From: JACVRW01 sp038323835
GTDB taxonomy: Bacteria; Actinomycetota; Thermoleophilia; Solirubrobacterales; Thermoleophilaceae
Length of the DNA stretch: 50,433 nt
Direction: 5' to 3'
NCBI GenBank assembly: GCA_038323835.1
Contig: JBBQHI010000027.1
Span: 1 to 50,433 of the forward strand
The position numbers were made by a program, and so were the translations under genes. A model generated the notes under the pieces. It ran no database searches, had not been told where the DNA came from, and saw only the letters and a list, made by a program, of their open reading frames with translations. Shown here in pieces: positions 1 to 8,604 of this stretch; position 1 is the first letter of the stretch, and each line of letters starts with the position of its first letter.

Positions 1-1
1 G

Positions 2-2461
2 CACCAGATGGCGGCGTTCAACTCGCCGGTCTGGTTCAACGTCGGCTTCGAGGAGAGCCCGCAGTGCTCGGCCTGCTTCATCCTCTCCGTCGACGACACG
101 ATGGAGTCGATCCTCGACTGGAACACGTGCGAGGGCAAGATCTTCCTCGGCGGCTCGGGCTCGGGCATCAACCTGTCGAACATCCGCGGCTCGATGGAGC
201 CGCTCTCGAAGGGCGGCACCGCGTCGGGTCCGGTCTCCTTCATGCGCGGCGCCGACGCGTGGGCGGGCACGATCAAGTCGGGGGGCAAGACCCGGCGCGC
301 GGCCAAGATGGTGGTGCTCAACGTGGACCACCCCGATGTCCCCGACTTCGTGTGGTGCAAGGCGCGCGAGGAGGAGAAGGCAGGCGCCCTGCGCGACGCC
401 GGCTTCGACATGCGGCTCGACTCCGAGCACTTCGCGTCGATCCAGTACCAGAACGCGAACAACTCGGTCCGCGTGAGCGACGAGTTCATGCAGGCGGTCG
501 AGAACGGCGACGAGTGGGAGTTCACCGCACGCCTCGACGGGTCCGTGGTGGACCGCATGGAGGCGCGCGACGTGCTCGACCAGATCGCCGACGCGGCCTG
601 GCGCTGCGCCGATCCGGGCATTCAGTACGACACCACCATCAACGACTGGCACACGTGCCCCGAGTCGGGTCGCATCAACGCGTCCAATCCGTGCTCCGAG
701 TACATGCACGTGGACGACTCGGCCTGCAACCTGGCCTCGCTCAACCTGATGAAGTTCCGGCGCGAGGACGGCAGCTTCGACGTGCCCGCGTTCGAGCACG
801 CGGTGGACGTGATGATCCTCGCGCAGGAGATCGTGGTCTCGCCCTCGAGCTACCCCACCGAGGGAATCGGGGAGAACGCCCGTGCCTTCCGCCAGCTCGG
901 CCTCGGCTACGCCAACCTGGGCGCGCTGCTGATGGCGAACGGCCTGGCATACGACTCGGACGAGGGCCGCGAGCTCTGCGGCGCCGTCACCGCGCTGATG
1001 ACCGGGCGGGCCTACGGCACGTCCGCGGAGGTGGCCGGAGCGCTCGGCCCCTACGAGCGCTACGACCACAACCGCGACGCGCACAACCGCGTGATGCGCA
1101 AGCACCGGGACGCGTCGTACGAGCTCGACTCGTCGCTGTGCTCGGACACGGACCTGATCGAGGCGGCCCAGCGCGCCTGGGACGAGGCCGTGGAGACGGG
1201 TGAGCGCAACGGCTACCGCAACGCGCAGGCCACGGTGCTCGCCCCCACGGGCACGATCTCATTCCTGATGGACTGCGACACGACGGGCATCGAGCCCGAC
1301 TTCTCGCTCGTCAAGTTCAAGGAGCTGGTGGGCGGCGGTCAGATGACGATCGTGAACCAGACGGTGCCGCCGGCGCTGCGGTCGCTCGGCTACTCCGATC
1401 ACGAGGTCGAGCAGATCGAGGCTCACCTGGCCGAGCACGGGAACATCATCGGAGCTCCCGGGATGCGCGACGAGCACCTCTCGGTGTTCGACGTGGCGGT
1501 GGGCGAGCGGGCCATCTCGGCCATGGGCCACGTGAAGATGATGGCCGCGGCTCAGCCGTTCATCTCGGGCGCAATCTCGAAGACGGTGAACCTGCCCGAG
1601 TCGGTCACCGTCGAGGACGTGGCGGAGGTCTACACCGAGGGCTGGAAGCTCGGCCTGAAGGCGCTGGCCATCTACCGCGACGGGTCGAAGACCGCGCAGG
1701 CCCTCCGCTCCAACAAGAAGAAGGAAGAGGTCGTCGAGGAGCCCGCTCCGCAGCTGGTGGACGCGAAGCCCACCCGCAGGCGGATGCCGCGCGAGCGCCA
1801 GTCGCTCACGCACAAGTTCTCGATCGCGGGCCACGAGGGGTACATCACGGCCGGCATGTACGAGGACGGCTCCGTCGGGGAGATCTTCCTCACCGACATC
1901 GGCAAGGAGGGCTCGACGCTGCGAGGCATGATGAATGCCTTCGCCACGTCGATCTCGATCGCGCTCCAGTACGGGGTGCCGCTCGAGACCCTGGTGCGCA
2001 AGTTCAGCTACATGCGCTTCGACCCGGAGGGGATCACCGGCAACCCGGAGATCCCGTTTGCCAAGTCGATGCCCGACTACATCATGCGCTGGCTGGCCTC
2101 CCGCTTCCTCGACGCCGACGTGCACGAGGAGCTGGGCATCCTCACGCCCGAGGTGCGGGCGCGGAAGGCCTCACAGGAGGCGCTGATGCGCGGCGACACC
2201 GCGGGACCGCCCGCCGAGGTGGCCGAGGGTCCGGCCAACGGCGCGGGCAATGGCCACGCCGGGAACGGGGGCAACGGGGCCACGGTCACGCCCAGCGCCT
2301 CCCCTGCCGCGGCCGCCTTCACCGACGAGCCGCCGGCGCTCCCGGCCGCGCTCCGGGGCCTGGACCTCGGCCCGGCGTGCGCCCAGTGCGGAGGCATGAT
2401 GCAGCGCACGGGCTCGTGCTACACGTGCTCGAGCTGCGGCAACAACACGGGGTGTGGCTGA
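2..2461 (+). CDS. nrdJ: Vitamin B12-dependent (class II) ribonucleotide reductase, 5' truncated by window
   Basis: Reduces ribonucleotides to deoxyribonucleotides in the cytoplasm using adenosylcobalamin, independent of oxygen. The frame is open from base 2 (His-Gln precede the Met at 8), so the start and any ATP-cone region lie outside the window; about 819 residues remain. Visible family motifs, numbered from the Met at 8: FNSPVWFNVG at the extreme left, GSGSGINLSN, and NPCSEY with Asn227, Cys229 and Glu231, the N-x-C-x-E radical-site triad. After the barrel a Gly/Ala/Asn-rich linker of roughly 60 residues leads to a cysteine-rich tail (CAQCGG, then SCYTCSSCGNNTGC), the redox/zinc tail typical of NrdJ. 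A strong hairpin follows the stop. The family call is firm; only the left end is unknown. Confidence 0.96.
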   Translation, partial: HQMAAFNSPVWFNVGFEESPQCSACFILSVDDTMESILDWNTCEGKIFLGGSGSGINLSNIRGSMEPLSKGGTASGPVSFMRGADAWAGTIKSGGKTRRAAKMVVLNVDHPDVPDFVWCKAREEEKAGALRDAGFDMRLDSEHFASIQYQNANNSVRVSDEFMQAVENGDEWEFTARLDGSVVDRMEARDVLDQIADAAWRCADPGIQYDTTINDWHTCPESGRINASNPCSEYMHVDDSACNLASLNLMKFRREDGSFDVPAFEHAVDVMILAQEIVVSPSSYPTEGIGENARAFRQLGLGYANLGALLMANGLAYDSDEGRELCGAVTALMTGRAYGTSAEVAGALGPYERYDHNRDAHNRVMRKHRDASYELDSSLCSDTDLIEAAQRAWDEAVETGERNGYRNAQATVLAPTGTISFLMDCDTTGIEPDFSLVKFKELVGGGQMTIVNQTVPPALRSLGYSDHEVEQIEAHLAEHGNIIGAPGMRDEHLSVFDVAVGERAISAMGHVKMMAAAQPFISGAISKTVNLPESVTVEDVAEVYTEGWKLGLKALAIYRDGSKTAQALRSNKKKEEVVEEPAPQLVDAKPTRRRMPRERQSLTHKFSIAGHEGYITAGMYEDGSVGEIFLTDIGKEGSTLRGMMNAFATSISIALQYGVPLETLVRKFSYMRFDPEGITGNPEIPFAKSMPDYIMRWLASRFLDADVHEELGILTPEVRARKASQEALMRGDTAGPPAEVAEGPANGAGNGHAGNGGNGATVTPSASPAAAAFTDEPPALPAALRGLDLGPACAQCGGMMQRTGSCYTCSSCGNNTGCG

Positions 2462-2490
2462 GCCACCAGGCCACACCCGAGTGAAGCGAG

Positions 2491-2515
2491 GCCCCGCTCC
2501 GGCGGGGCTTCGTCG
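2491..2515 (+). terminator. Rho-independent-type terminator after nrdJ
   Basis: GCCCCGC (2491-2497) pairs perfectly with GCGGGGC (2502-2508) over a 4-nt loop and is followed by TTCGTCGTT. It starts 29 nt after the nrdJ stop. Confidence 0.7.
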
Positions 2516-2533
2516 TTCTGGGGCTACAAGAAA

Positions 2534-2565
2534 CCGGCGGCGCCCAAGCTTTCGGGCGCCGCCGG
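2534..2565 (-). terminator. Strong hairpin terminator for the minus-strand gene at 2594-2878
   Basis: A perfect 12-bp stem (2534-2545 with 2554-2565) encloses an 8-nt loop. Read on the minus strand it is followed by TTTCTTG, so it fits the end of the leftward gene that stops at 2594. Together with the preceding hairpin it separates two convergent genes. Confidence 0.7.
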
Positions 2566-2593
2566 GTGAGACCGCGCTGCGCGGCTTGGCGAT

Positions 2594-2878
2594 CTAGCTC
2601 ACAACCGATACGAGCGTCCAGATCGCCATCTGGGCGATGCAGAGACCGGCGATGATGATCGCCGCGAGCGCCACGCCCGAGCGTTGCTCCCGCCGCGCGC
2701 GGACGCCGAGGACGATGGCCGCGATGCCGAGCGGCAGGCCGATGTAGAGCCCGCCGGCCGGCAGGTCCCAGGCGACGGTTGATCCGGGAATGGCGAGCAG
2801 CGCGAGCAGCAGCGCCAGGCCGGGCTTCGGGCGGTCCGTGGCGACGTCGACGGCGGGGCGAGTGATTGAGCTTTCCAT
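2594..2878 (-). CDS. Small integral membrane protein of unknown function (94 aa)
   Basis: I do not recognise a named family; the layout resembles short DUF4190-like membrane proteins. The start chosen is the ATG at 2878 because a strong Shine-Dalgarno (AAGAGGAGG) lies 4 nt upstream on the minus strand; an upstream in-frame start at 2953 lacks this. The first 20 residues are polar. A hydrophobic stretch around 23-37 follows, then a Gly-rich hydrophobic segment (about 44-63), a basic RARREQR turn and a final hydrophobic segment (about 70-93). The protein may therefore have three membrane passes. It is divergent from the sensor kinase to its right and ends at the 2534-2565 hairpin. Confidence 0.75.
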   Translation of the reverse strand: MESSITRPAVDVATDRPKPGLALLLALLAIPGSTVAWDLPAGGLYIGLPLGIAAIVLGVRARREQRSGVALAAIIIAGLCIAQMAIWTLVSVVS

Positions 2879-3037
2879 GGTGCCTCCTCTTGGGGATCGG
2901 TCGGACAGCTCGAACCTACGGCGGCCCAGGTCCGTCGCCATCGCTGCGAGCACCTGAGTTGCACGAGTGGCACCACTTGTCTCGAGACACGAGCCAACCC
3001 GGTTGTGCGGCCGTCAGGATCAGGCGATCATGCATCC

Positions 3038-5023
3038 GTGATTCGCGCGTGGACCCGGCCCATCGTCTGGGTGCTGGTGGCTGCGACCCTCTTGCTGGTT
3101 GCGCTCAGCCTCGGGGTGGACGCGGCCCGGGGGACGCGCCCCGACCTCGGCAGTGGCTTCGTCCTCGCGCTCGTGGCGGTCCTGCTGCCGCTCGGCGTGT
3201 TGGTGACCCTTCGCCAGCCGGCCAACCCTATTGGCTGGATCTTCCTCGGCGTGGCGGTGACGGTCGGCCTGGGGGGCCTCGCCGGCGGCTACGCCGACTA
3301 TTGGAGCTCGGGCGAAGGCGGCTCGGACGGTCTCGGCAAGCTGGCTGCCTGGTACACGTCGAGCTCCTGGATCCCCTGGGTGCTGATCCCGGCCACCTTC
3401 CTGCTGCTGTTGTTCCCGGACGGGAAGCTCGTCAGCTCACGCTGGCGGCCTGTGGCCTGGAGCGCCGGCATCGGCATCGGCCTGGCGCTGGTGACCGGGC
3501 TGCTTACCCCGGGCCCGCTCGAGGACTACCAGCAGGTCCAGAACCCCTACGGGGTCGACAGCGGAATAATCGGGGTGCTCACGGGGCTCGCGTTCCTGCT
3601 GGTGATGATCGGAATCTTCGGCTCGATCTCCTCGCTCGTCCTCAGATACCGGCGAGGGGACCGGGAGCTGCGCGAGCAGATCAAGTGGATCGCCCTGGCG
3701 GGGGGGCTGGTGGCCGTGGTCGTCCCCGTGGGCACGGCGACCTATGAACTCGTGGGCGAGGTGGTGGCCAACAGCGCCATCGAGCTCAGCATCCTCACGC
3801 TCCCCCTGGCGGCCGGGGTTGCGATCCTGCGCTACCGGCTCTACGAGATCGACCTCGTCATCAACCGCACGCTGGTCTACGGAGTGCTCACGGCGGGACT
3901 CGGCGGGATCTACGCAGCGGTGTCACTGGGTCTCGGGGTGGCGATCGGATCAGGGTCGACGCTGCCGACCGCGGCCGCGACCCTGGCCGTGGCGCTCCTG
4001 TTCAGGCCGCTCCGCGCGAACATCCAGGCCGCGGTCGACAAGCGCTTCGACCGTGCGCGCTACGAGGGGCTGCGGAAGGTCGAGCACTTCCTCGGCGAGC
4101 TCCGTGCGGGGCGCGCGGCACCAGAGGAGACGGGTCGGGTACTGGCCGACGCTCTCGGGGATCCCCGGCTCGAGGTGTTGTTCTGGCTCCCGGCCGAGGG
4201 GGTCCACGTCGACGCGACCGGCCGGGCGGTGAGGGATCCGGCTGCTCCGGGGCGGATGCGGACGCCGGTGCGCCGCGGCAACCTGCAGCTCGCCACTCTC
4301 GTCCACGACAAGGCGCTCGGCCGACGGCCGAACCTCCTCGAGAGCGTCATCGCTGCCGCCGGGCTCGCCATCGAGATCAGCCGGCTGCGCGCCGAGGTTC
4401 GGCGCCGGCTCGCCGAGGTCGAGGACTCGCGGGCGCGGATCGTGACCGCGGGGGATGCTGAGCGACGACGGCTCGAACGCGACCTCCACGATGGGGCACA
4501 GCAGCGCCTCGTCTCGATCGGCCTGGCCCTGCGCCATGTCCAGGGACTGCTACCGCCGGGCGGTGAGGCCGCAACCGAGGTCGACGCCACCGTGACGGAG
4601 CTGACCGATGCGATCGAGGAGCTGCGGGAGCTGGCCCGGGGGGTCAGGCCCGCCGGGCTCGACGACGGCCTGTCCACCGCGCTTCAGGAGCTCGCGGCGC
4701 GGTCGCCCCTGCGGACCACGGTCGAGGCGACCGACGAGCGCTTCGAGGACCGCGTCGAGACGGCGGCTTACTTCGTCGCGAGCGAGGCCCTCGCCAACGT
4801 CATCAAGCACGCCCGCGCGACCGCGATCACGGTGAGCGCAAACACGCGCAACGGCAGCCTCGTCGTCTCGGTACGCGACGACGGCATCGGCGGCGCCGCC
4901 GCGTCCAACGGATCGGGCCTCGTCGGCATGGGGGACCGAGTCGCGGCGCTGGGCGGGCGGCTCCGCATCGACAGCACCCCCGACGCGGGCACAGTCGTGA
5001 CGGCGGAGCTCCCGTGCGGGTAG
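3038..5023 (+). CDS. NarL-family sensor histidine kinase, multi-pass membrane
   Basis: Sensor half of a two-component system that autophosphorylates and passes phosphate to the regulator encoded next. About eight or nine hydrophobic segments fill the first ~310 residues, ending in RLYEIDLVINRTLVYG and FDRARYEGLRKVEHF, a linker I associate with this actinobacterial kinase group. A HisKA_3 dimerisation helix follows, ERRRLERDLHDGAQQRL, with phospho-acceptor His484 counted from the GTG at 3038. The C-terminal HATPase shows EALANVIKHA (N box), DDGIGG (G1) and GLVGMGDRVAALGG (G2). No input domain beyond the membrane region is visible, so the signal is unknown. GTG 3005 is an alternative start adding 11 residues. 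The stop overlaps the next start by 10 nt. Confidence 0.9.
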   Translation: MIRAWTRPIVWVLVAATLLLVALSLGVDAARGTRPDLGSGFVLALVAVLLPLGVLVTLRQPANPIGWIFLGVAVTVGLGGLAGGYADYWSSGEGGSDGLGKLAAWYTSSSWIPWVLIPATFLLLLFPDGKLVSSRWRPVAWSAGIGIGLALVTGLLTPGPLEDYQQVQNPYGVDSGIIGVLTGLAFLLVMIGIFGSISSLVLRYRRGDRELREQIKWIALAGGLVAVVVPVGTATYELVGEVVANSAIELSILTLPLAAGVAILRYRLYEIDLVINRTLVYGVLTAGLGGIYAAVSLGLGVAIGSGSTLPTAAATLAVALLFRPLRANIQAAVDKRFDRARYEGLRKVEHFLGELRAGRAAPEETGRVLADALGDPRLEVLFWLPAEGVHVDATGRAVRDPAAPGRMRTPVRRGNLQLATLVHDKALGRRPNLLESVIAAAGLAIEISRLRAEVRRRLAEVEDSRARIVTAGDAERRRLERDLHDGAQQRLVSIGLALRHVQGLLPPGGEAATEVDATVTELTDAIEELRELARGVRPAGLDDGLSTALQELAARSPLRTTVEATDERFEDRVETAAYFVASEALANVIKHARATAITVSANTRNGSLVVSVRDDGIGGAAASNGSGLVGMGDRVAALGGRLRIDSTPDAGTVVTAELPCG

Positions 5024-5661
5024 TGATCGCCGAGGACCAGGCGCTGCTGAGAGCGGGCCTGAAGCGACTCTTCGAGGACGCCGGCCACGACGTTGCGGCG
5101 GGCGTCGACGACGCCGACCGGCTGCGCGCCGCAGTCAGCGAGCACGAGCCCGACCTGGCCGTGGTCGACGTTCGCATGCCTCCCTCGTTCACTGACGAGG
5201 GCATCCGTGCCGCCCAGTGGATCCGCGACGCCCACCCCCAGACCGGGGTGCTCGTCCTCTCCCAGCACGTGGAGTCTGCGGGCGCAGTCGATCTGGTATC
5301 CCAGGGCGGCTTCGGCTACCTGCTCAAGGACCGTGTCCTGGACGTGGCCGAGTTTCTCGACGCCGCCGTGCGCGTCGCGGACGGCGGCTCGGCTCTCGAT
5401 CCAAAGGTCGTGGCATCCCTGGTCGGCCGCGAGCGCGACGCGCTCGAGGTGCTGTCAGACCGCGAGCGCCAGGTTCTGTCGCTCATGGCTGAGGGCCTGA
5501 CGAACAGCGGCATCGCGCAGCGGCTCGTGCTCACCGAGCGGACGGTCGAGGGCCACGTTCGGAGCGTCCTCATGAAGCTCAACCTCCCAGGCGGCGAGGA
5601 CGCTCACCGCCGCGTTCTCGCGGTGATCGTCTATCTCCGGGCGTCGTCCGGCGCCCCGTAG
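5014..5661 (+). CDS. NarL/FixJ-type response regulator
   Basis: Cytoplasmic DNA-binding partner of the upstream kinase. The receiver domain (about 1-120) has the acidic pair Glu7-Asp8, phospho-acceptor Asp52 in AVVDVRMPP, and the conserved lysine in GYLLKDRV. After a short linker comes a LuxR-type helix-turn-helix, LSDRERQVLSLMAEGLTNSGIA followed by ERTVEGHVRSVLMKL. The GTG start overlaps the kinase stop, which implies translational coupling. No target genes can be named from the sequence. A fragment resembling bases 5551-5580 recurs at 8391-8420. Confidence 0.94.
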   Translation: MRVVIAEDQALLRAGLKRLFEDAGHDVAAGVDDADRLRAAVSEHEPDLAVVDVRMPPSFTDEGIRAAQWIRDAHPQTGVLVLSQHVESAGAVDLVSQGGFGYLLKDRVLDVAEFLDAAVRVADGGSALDPKVVASLVGRERDALEVLSDRERQVLSLMAEGLTNSGIAQRLVLTERTVEGHVRSVLMKLNLPGGEDAHRRVLAVIVYLRASSGAP

Positions 5662-5691
5662 AGCAGGGAGCGGGAACGCGGAGTACTCCCG

Positions 5692-5697
5692 TAGCGT
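5692..5697 (+). promoter_or_regulatory. Probable -10 hexamer TAGCGT for a leaderless pepT transcript
   Basis: TAGCGT lies 8 nt before the ATG at 5706, a spacing seen repeatedly in this window. No Shine-Dalgarno is visible, so the ATG at 5706 is preferred over the GTG at 5700, which lies only 2 nt after the hexamer. Confidence 0.45.
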
Positions 5698-5705
5698 GTG
5701 TGGGC

Positions 5706-6980
5706 ATGGCGGCCCCGTTCACGTCCTCTCTTGCGGAGGCGCTCGCTCCTGAGCTACTCGAGCGTTTCCTCCGCTACGTCCGCGTCGACACCCAGTCTGC
5801 TCGTAACCGCACCGAGAGCCCGAGCACCCCGGGCCAGCTCGACCTCGCGCGCATGCTGGTCGGGGAGCTCGAGGCGATCGGTCTGGAGGGCATCGACCTG
5901 GATGTGAACGGCTACGTGACGGCGGCGCTTCCCGCGACCGTCGACGGCGACCCTCCTGCGATCGGGCTGATCGCGCACATGGACACGAGCCCGGACGCCC
6001 CAGCCTCGGGCGTCGACCCAATCGTCCACCGGGACTACGACGGCGGGTCGCTCGAGCTGCCGCGCGGTGGCACGGTGCTCGACCCTGCCGTGATGGCGAA
6101 CCTTGCCGACAAGGTGGGACACGACCTGGTGAGCTCGAGCGGCGACACCCTGCTGGGAGCGGACGACAAGGCGGGGGTGGCGGAGATCATGACCGCCGTC
6201 GCCCATCTCGTGGCCCACCCGAACCTTCCGCGTCCGCCACTTCGGATCGCGTTCACCCCTGACGAGGAGATCGGCGAGGGCGCGAGCGGCTTCGACGTCG
6301 AGCGATTCGGCGCCGCCGGCGCGTACACGATCGATGGCTCCGGCCTCGGCGAGGTCCAGGACGAGACCTTCAGCGGGGTCAAGGTGACGCTCACGATCCA
6401 GGGGGTCGACATCCATCCGGGCTCGGCCAAGGGCAGGCTGGTGAACGCGCTGCGGGTGGCAGGGCAGATCCTCGGCGCACTCCCTGACGACCGGCTCACG
6501 CCGGAGACGACCTCGGGGCGCGAAGGTTTCATCCACCCCTACGACCTGCGCGGCTCAGCGGGCCGGGCTGTGATCGAGGCCATCGTCCGCGACTTCGACG
6601 ACGACCTGCTCGAAGGTCACGTCGATCTACTGCGAAGGACCGCCGCGCAGGTGGTCGAGGAGACCCCGGGTGCCCAACTCGAGGTTTCGGTCGAGCCGCA
6701 GTACCCGAACATGCGTCGCTTCATCGACGAGTTCCCCGAGCTTGTGGAGATGGCCGAGCGCGCGCTTCGGGCCGAAGGGATCGAGCCCGTCCGCGTACCG
6801 ATCCGCGGGGGCACCGACGGCTCACTCCTCAGCAGCATGGGGCTGCCCACGCCCAACCTGTTCACCGGCGGCCACGAATACCACTCGGTGCGCGAATGGG
6901 CGTCGGTGCAGGAGATGGCGGCCTCCGCCGCCACGATCATCCGGCTGGTCGGAGAGTGGACTGATAACAACCGTCGGTAA
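5706..6980 (+). CDS. pepT: Peptidase T-like tripeptide aminopeptidase (M20B)
   Basis: Zinc metallopeptidase expected to remove the N-terminal residue of tripeptides in the cytoplasm. The 424 residues match PepT in length and motif order: IGLIAHMDTSPD (first metal ligand His and catalytic Asp), LLGADDKAGVAEI (bridging Asp), FTPDEEIGEG (general-base Glu pair), YTIDGSGLGE, the dimerisation-domain motif IHPGSAKGRLVNA, and GGHEYHSVREWASVQEM (last His ligand). It follows the regulator gene by about 45 nt but has its own candidate -10. The start is ATG 5706 or GTG 5700, a two-residue difference. The aldehyde dehydrogenase begins 36 nt downstream. Confidence 0.93.
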   Translation: MAAPFTSSLAEALAPELLERFLRYVRVDTQSARNRTESPSTPGQLDLARMLVGELEAIGLEGIDLDVNGYVTAALPATVDGDPPAIGLIAHMDTSPDAPASGVDPIVHRDYDGGSLELPRGGTVLDPAVMANLADKVGHDLVSSSGDTLLGADDKAGVAEIMTAVAHLVAHPNLPRPPLRIAFTPDEEIGEGASGFDVERFGAAGAYTIDGSGLGEVQDETFSGVKVTLTIQGVDIHPGSAKGRLVNALRVAGQILGALPDDRLTPETTSGREGFIHPYDLRGSAGRAVIEAIVRDFDDDLLEGHVDLLRRTAAQVVEETPGAQLEVSVEPQYPNMRRFIDEFPELVEMAERALRAEGIEPVRVPIRGGTDGSLLSSMGLPTPNLFTGGHEYHSVREWASVQEMAASAATIIRLVGEWTDNNRR

Positions 6981-7015
6981 CAATCGGGACCAGAACCAAG
7001 CCACGAGGGAGTTCA

Positions 7016-8383
7016 ATGAGCGAGTACGCAGTTACCGACCCGGCAACGGGCGAGACCGTCAAGGAGTACGAGACGATCACCGACGATGCGCTGCGTTCCG
7101 CGATCGGGCGCGCGGACGAGGCTCATCGCACGTGGTCTGCGTCGTCGAGCGTGGCCGATCGCGCGAAGCTTGTCCGGCGTGTGGGCGAGCTGCATCTCGA
7201 GCGGCGCCAGGAGCTTGCGGAGATCATCGTGCGCGAGATGGGCAAGCCGATCGAGCAGGCGCTCGGCGAGGTCGACTTCTGCGGTGACATCTACGGCTTC
7301 TACGCCGACAACGCCGAGGAGCTGATGGCCGACGAGCCCATCAAGCTGGCCGGCGGGGACGGGTCAGCCGTGGTGCGCCGGAGCTCCCAGGGCGTGCTGC
7401 TCGGGATCATGCCGTGGAACTTCCCGTACTACCAGGTGGCGCGTTTCGCCGGGCCGAACCTCGTGATCGGGAACACGATCGTGCTGAAGCACGCCCCCCA
7501 GTGTCCCGAGTCGGCCGCGGCTATCCAACAGGTCTACGACGACGCCGGGTTCCCGAAGGGCGCATACGAGAACGTCTACGCGACGAACGAGCAAATCGAG
7601 TGGGTGATCGCCGATCCTCGGATTCGTGGCGTCTCCGTCACGGGTTCCGAGCGCGCCGGGGCGGCTGTCGCGGAGATCGCCGGGCGAAATCTCAAGAAGG
7701 TCGTGCTGGAGATGGGCGGCTCCGATCCCTTCATCCTGCTCGGCACGGATGATCTGGACAAGACCGTGGAGGACGCAGTGGCCGCCCGTCTCGACAACAC
7801 GGGTCAGTCGTGCAACGCGGCCAAGCGCTTCATCGTGGTCGGCGATCTGTATGAGCCCTTCCTCGAGAAGTTCACCGCCGCAATGACTGCGACGAAGCCG
7901 GGGGACCCGACGTCGTCGGAGACCGAGATCGGGCCGCTCTCGTCGGAGACCGCAGCCGACCGCCTCGAGGACCAGGTCAAGCGGGCTGTCGACCAGGGGG
8001 CGACGCTCACCGGGGGCGGCAAGCGCGACGGCAACTTCTTCGAGCCGACCGTTCTGACCGACATCACGCCCGACAACGATGCCTATCGCGAGGAGCTCTT
8101 CGGCCCCGTCGCGCAGGTGTATCGCGTCTCATCAGAAGACGAGGCGGTCAGGCTGGCCAACGACACGCCGTTCGGGCTGGGCTCGTACGTCATGACGACG
8201 GACTCTGAGCAGGCGGAGCGGGTCGCGGACCAGATCGACGCCGGGATGGTGTACGTGAACGTCGTTGGCGCCGATTCCGCGGAGCTCCCGTTCGGAGGGA
8301 CGAAGCGATCCGGCTTCGGCCGCGAGCTGGGCACCTACGGCGCAGACGAGTTCGTGAACAAGAAGCTCATCCGAATCGGCTGA
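7016..8383 (+). CDS. NAD(P)-dependent aldehyde dehydrogenase, succinate-semialdehyde dehydrogenase type
   Basis: Oxidises an aldehyde, probably succinate semialdehyde, to the acid with NAD(P)+. Length is 455 residues, the short SSADH form. Motifs: GVLLGIMPWNFPYYQ (Rossmann and oxyanion Asn region), LKHAPQCP (cofactor lysine), VSVTGSERAG, LEMGGSDPFI (general-base Glu), NTGQSCNAAKRF with catalytic Cys266, EELFGPVAQVY, and LPFGGTKRSGFGRELG near the C-terminus. A GAGGGAG Shine-Dalgarno 6 nt upstream supports the ATG at 7016. No GABA transaminase is adjacent, so the physiological substrate is open; the family is secure. Confidence 0.93.
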   Translation: MSEYAVTDPATGETVKEYETITDDALRSAIGRADEAHRTWSASSSVADRAKLVRRVGELHLERRQELAEIIVREMGKPIEQALGEVDFCGDIYGFYADNAEELMADEPIKLAGGDGSAVVRRSSQGVLLGIMPWNFPYYQVARFAGPNLVIGNTIVLKHAPQCPESAAAIQQVYDDAGFPKGAYENVYATNEQIEWVIADPRIRGVSVTGSERAGAAVAEIAGRNLKKVVLEMGGSDPFILLGTDDLDKTVEDAVAARLDNTGQSCNAAKRFIVVGDLYEPFLEKFTAAMTATKPGDPTSSETEIGPLSSETAADRLEDQVKRAVDQGATLTGGGKRDGNFFEPTVLTDITPDNDAYREELFGPVAQVYRVSSEDEAVRLANDTPFGLGSYVMTTDSEQAERVADQIDAGMVYVNVVGADSAELPFGGTKRSGFGRELGTYGADEFVNKKLIRIG

Positions 8384-8390
8384 CCGGGCG

Positions 8391-8420
8391 AGGGCACGTA
8401 GGAGCGTCCTCGTGAAGCTC
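8391..8420 (+). other. Possible relic echo of a LuxR-type regulator 3' region
   Basis: GGAGCGTCCTCGTGAAGCTC (8401-8420) matches 5561-5580, inside the helix-turn-helix of the regulator at 5014-5661, at 19 of 20 positions. The flanking bases (GAGGGC, ACGT) also align if short indels are allowed. It could be the remnant of a related regulator gene. Chance similarity is not excluded. Confidence 0.25.
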
Positions 8421-8439
8421 GAGCAGTGGGGTCGCGGCC

Positions 8440-8604
8440 GTGCCCTTCACGCTCAGGAACCTCAGGAAGGACCTTAAGGACGTCGGGTCCAACTTCGACG
8501 GGGCGCCGGACCTGGAGTTCCGCCTCGCAACCGAGGCGCTCGAGCTCGAGGGGTCCGGCCTGAGCTACCAGCGCGTCCCGCCGGACTACGAGGAGGTCAT
8601 GTGA
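8440..8604 (+). pseudogene. Truncated cupin-protein N-terminus (54 codons), fused to the next gene's start
   Basis: A GTG-initiated frame encodes 54 residues whose pattern (LRNLRKDLKDVG, FDGAPDLEFRLATEALELE, SGLSYQRVPPDY) matches, from memory, the region that precedes the metal-binding His motif in small actinobacterial cupin-domain proteins. After PPDY the frame jumps to EEVM and stops, whereas intact relatives go on through a His-rich stretch into EEVYVV. This looks like an internal deletion plus loss of the beta-barrel. The stop overlaps the hydrolase start (ATGTGA), and its last codons supply that gene's GAGGAGG ribosome-binding site. A functional leader peptide is possible but less likely. 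Confidence 0.5.

Noticed and set aside
1259..2125. Long minus-strand frame (288 codons) opposite nrdJ
   Set aside because: Low-complexity His/Arg/Val composition typical of antisense frames in GC-rich DNA; nrdJ motifs on the plus strand are unambiguous.
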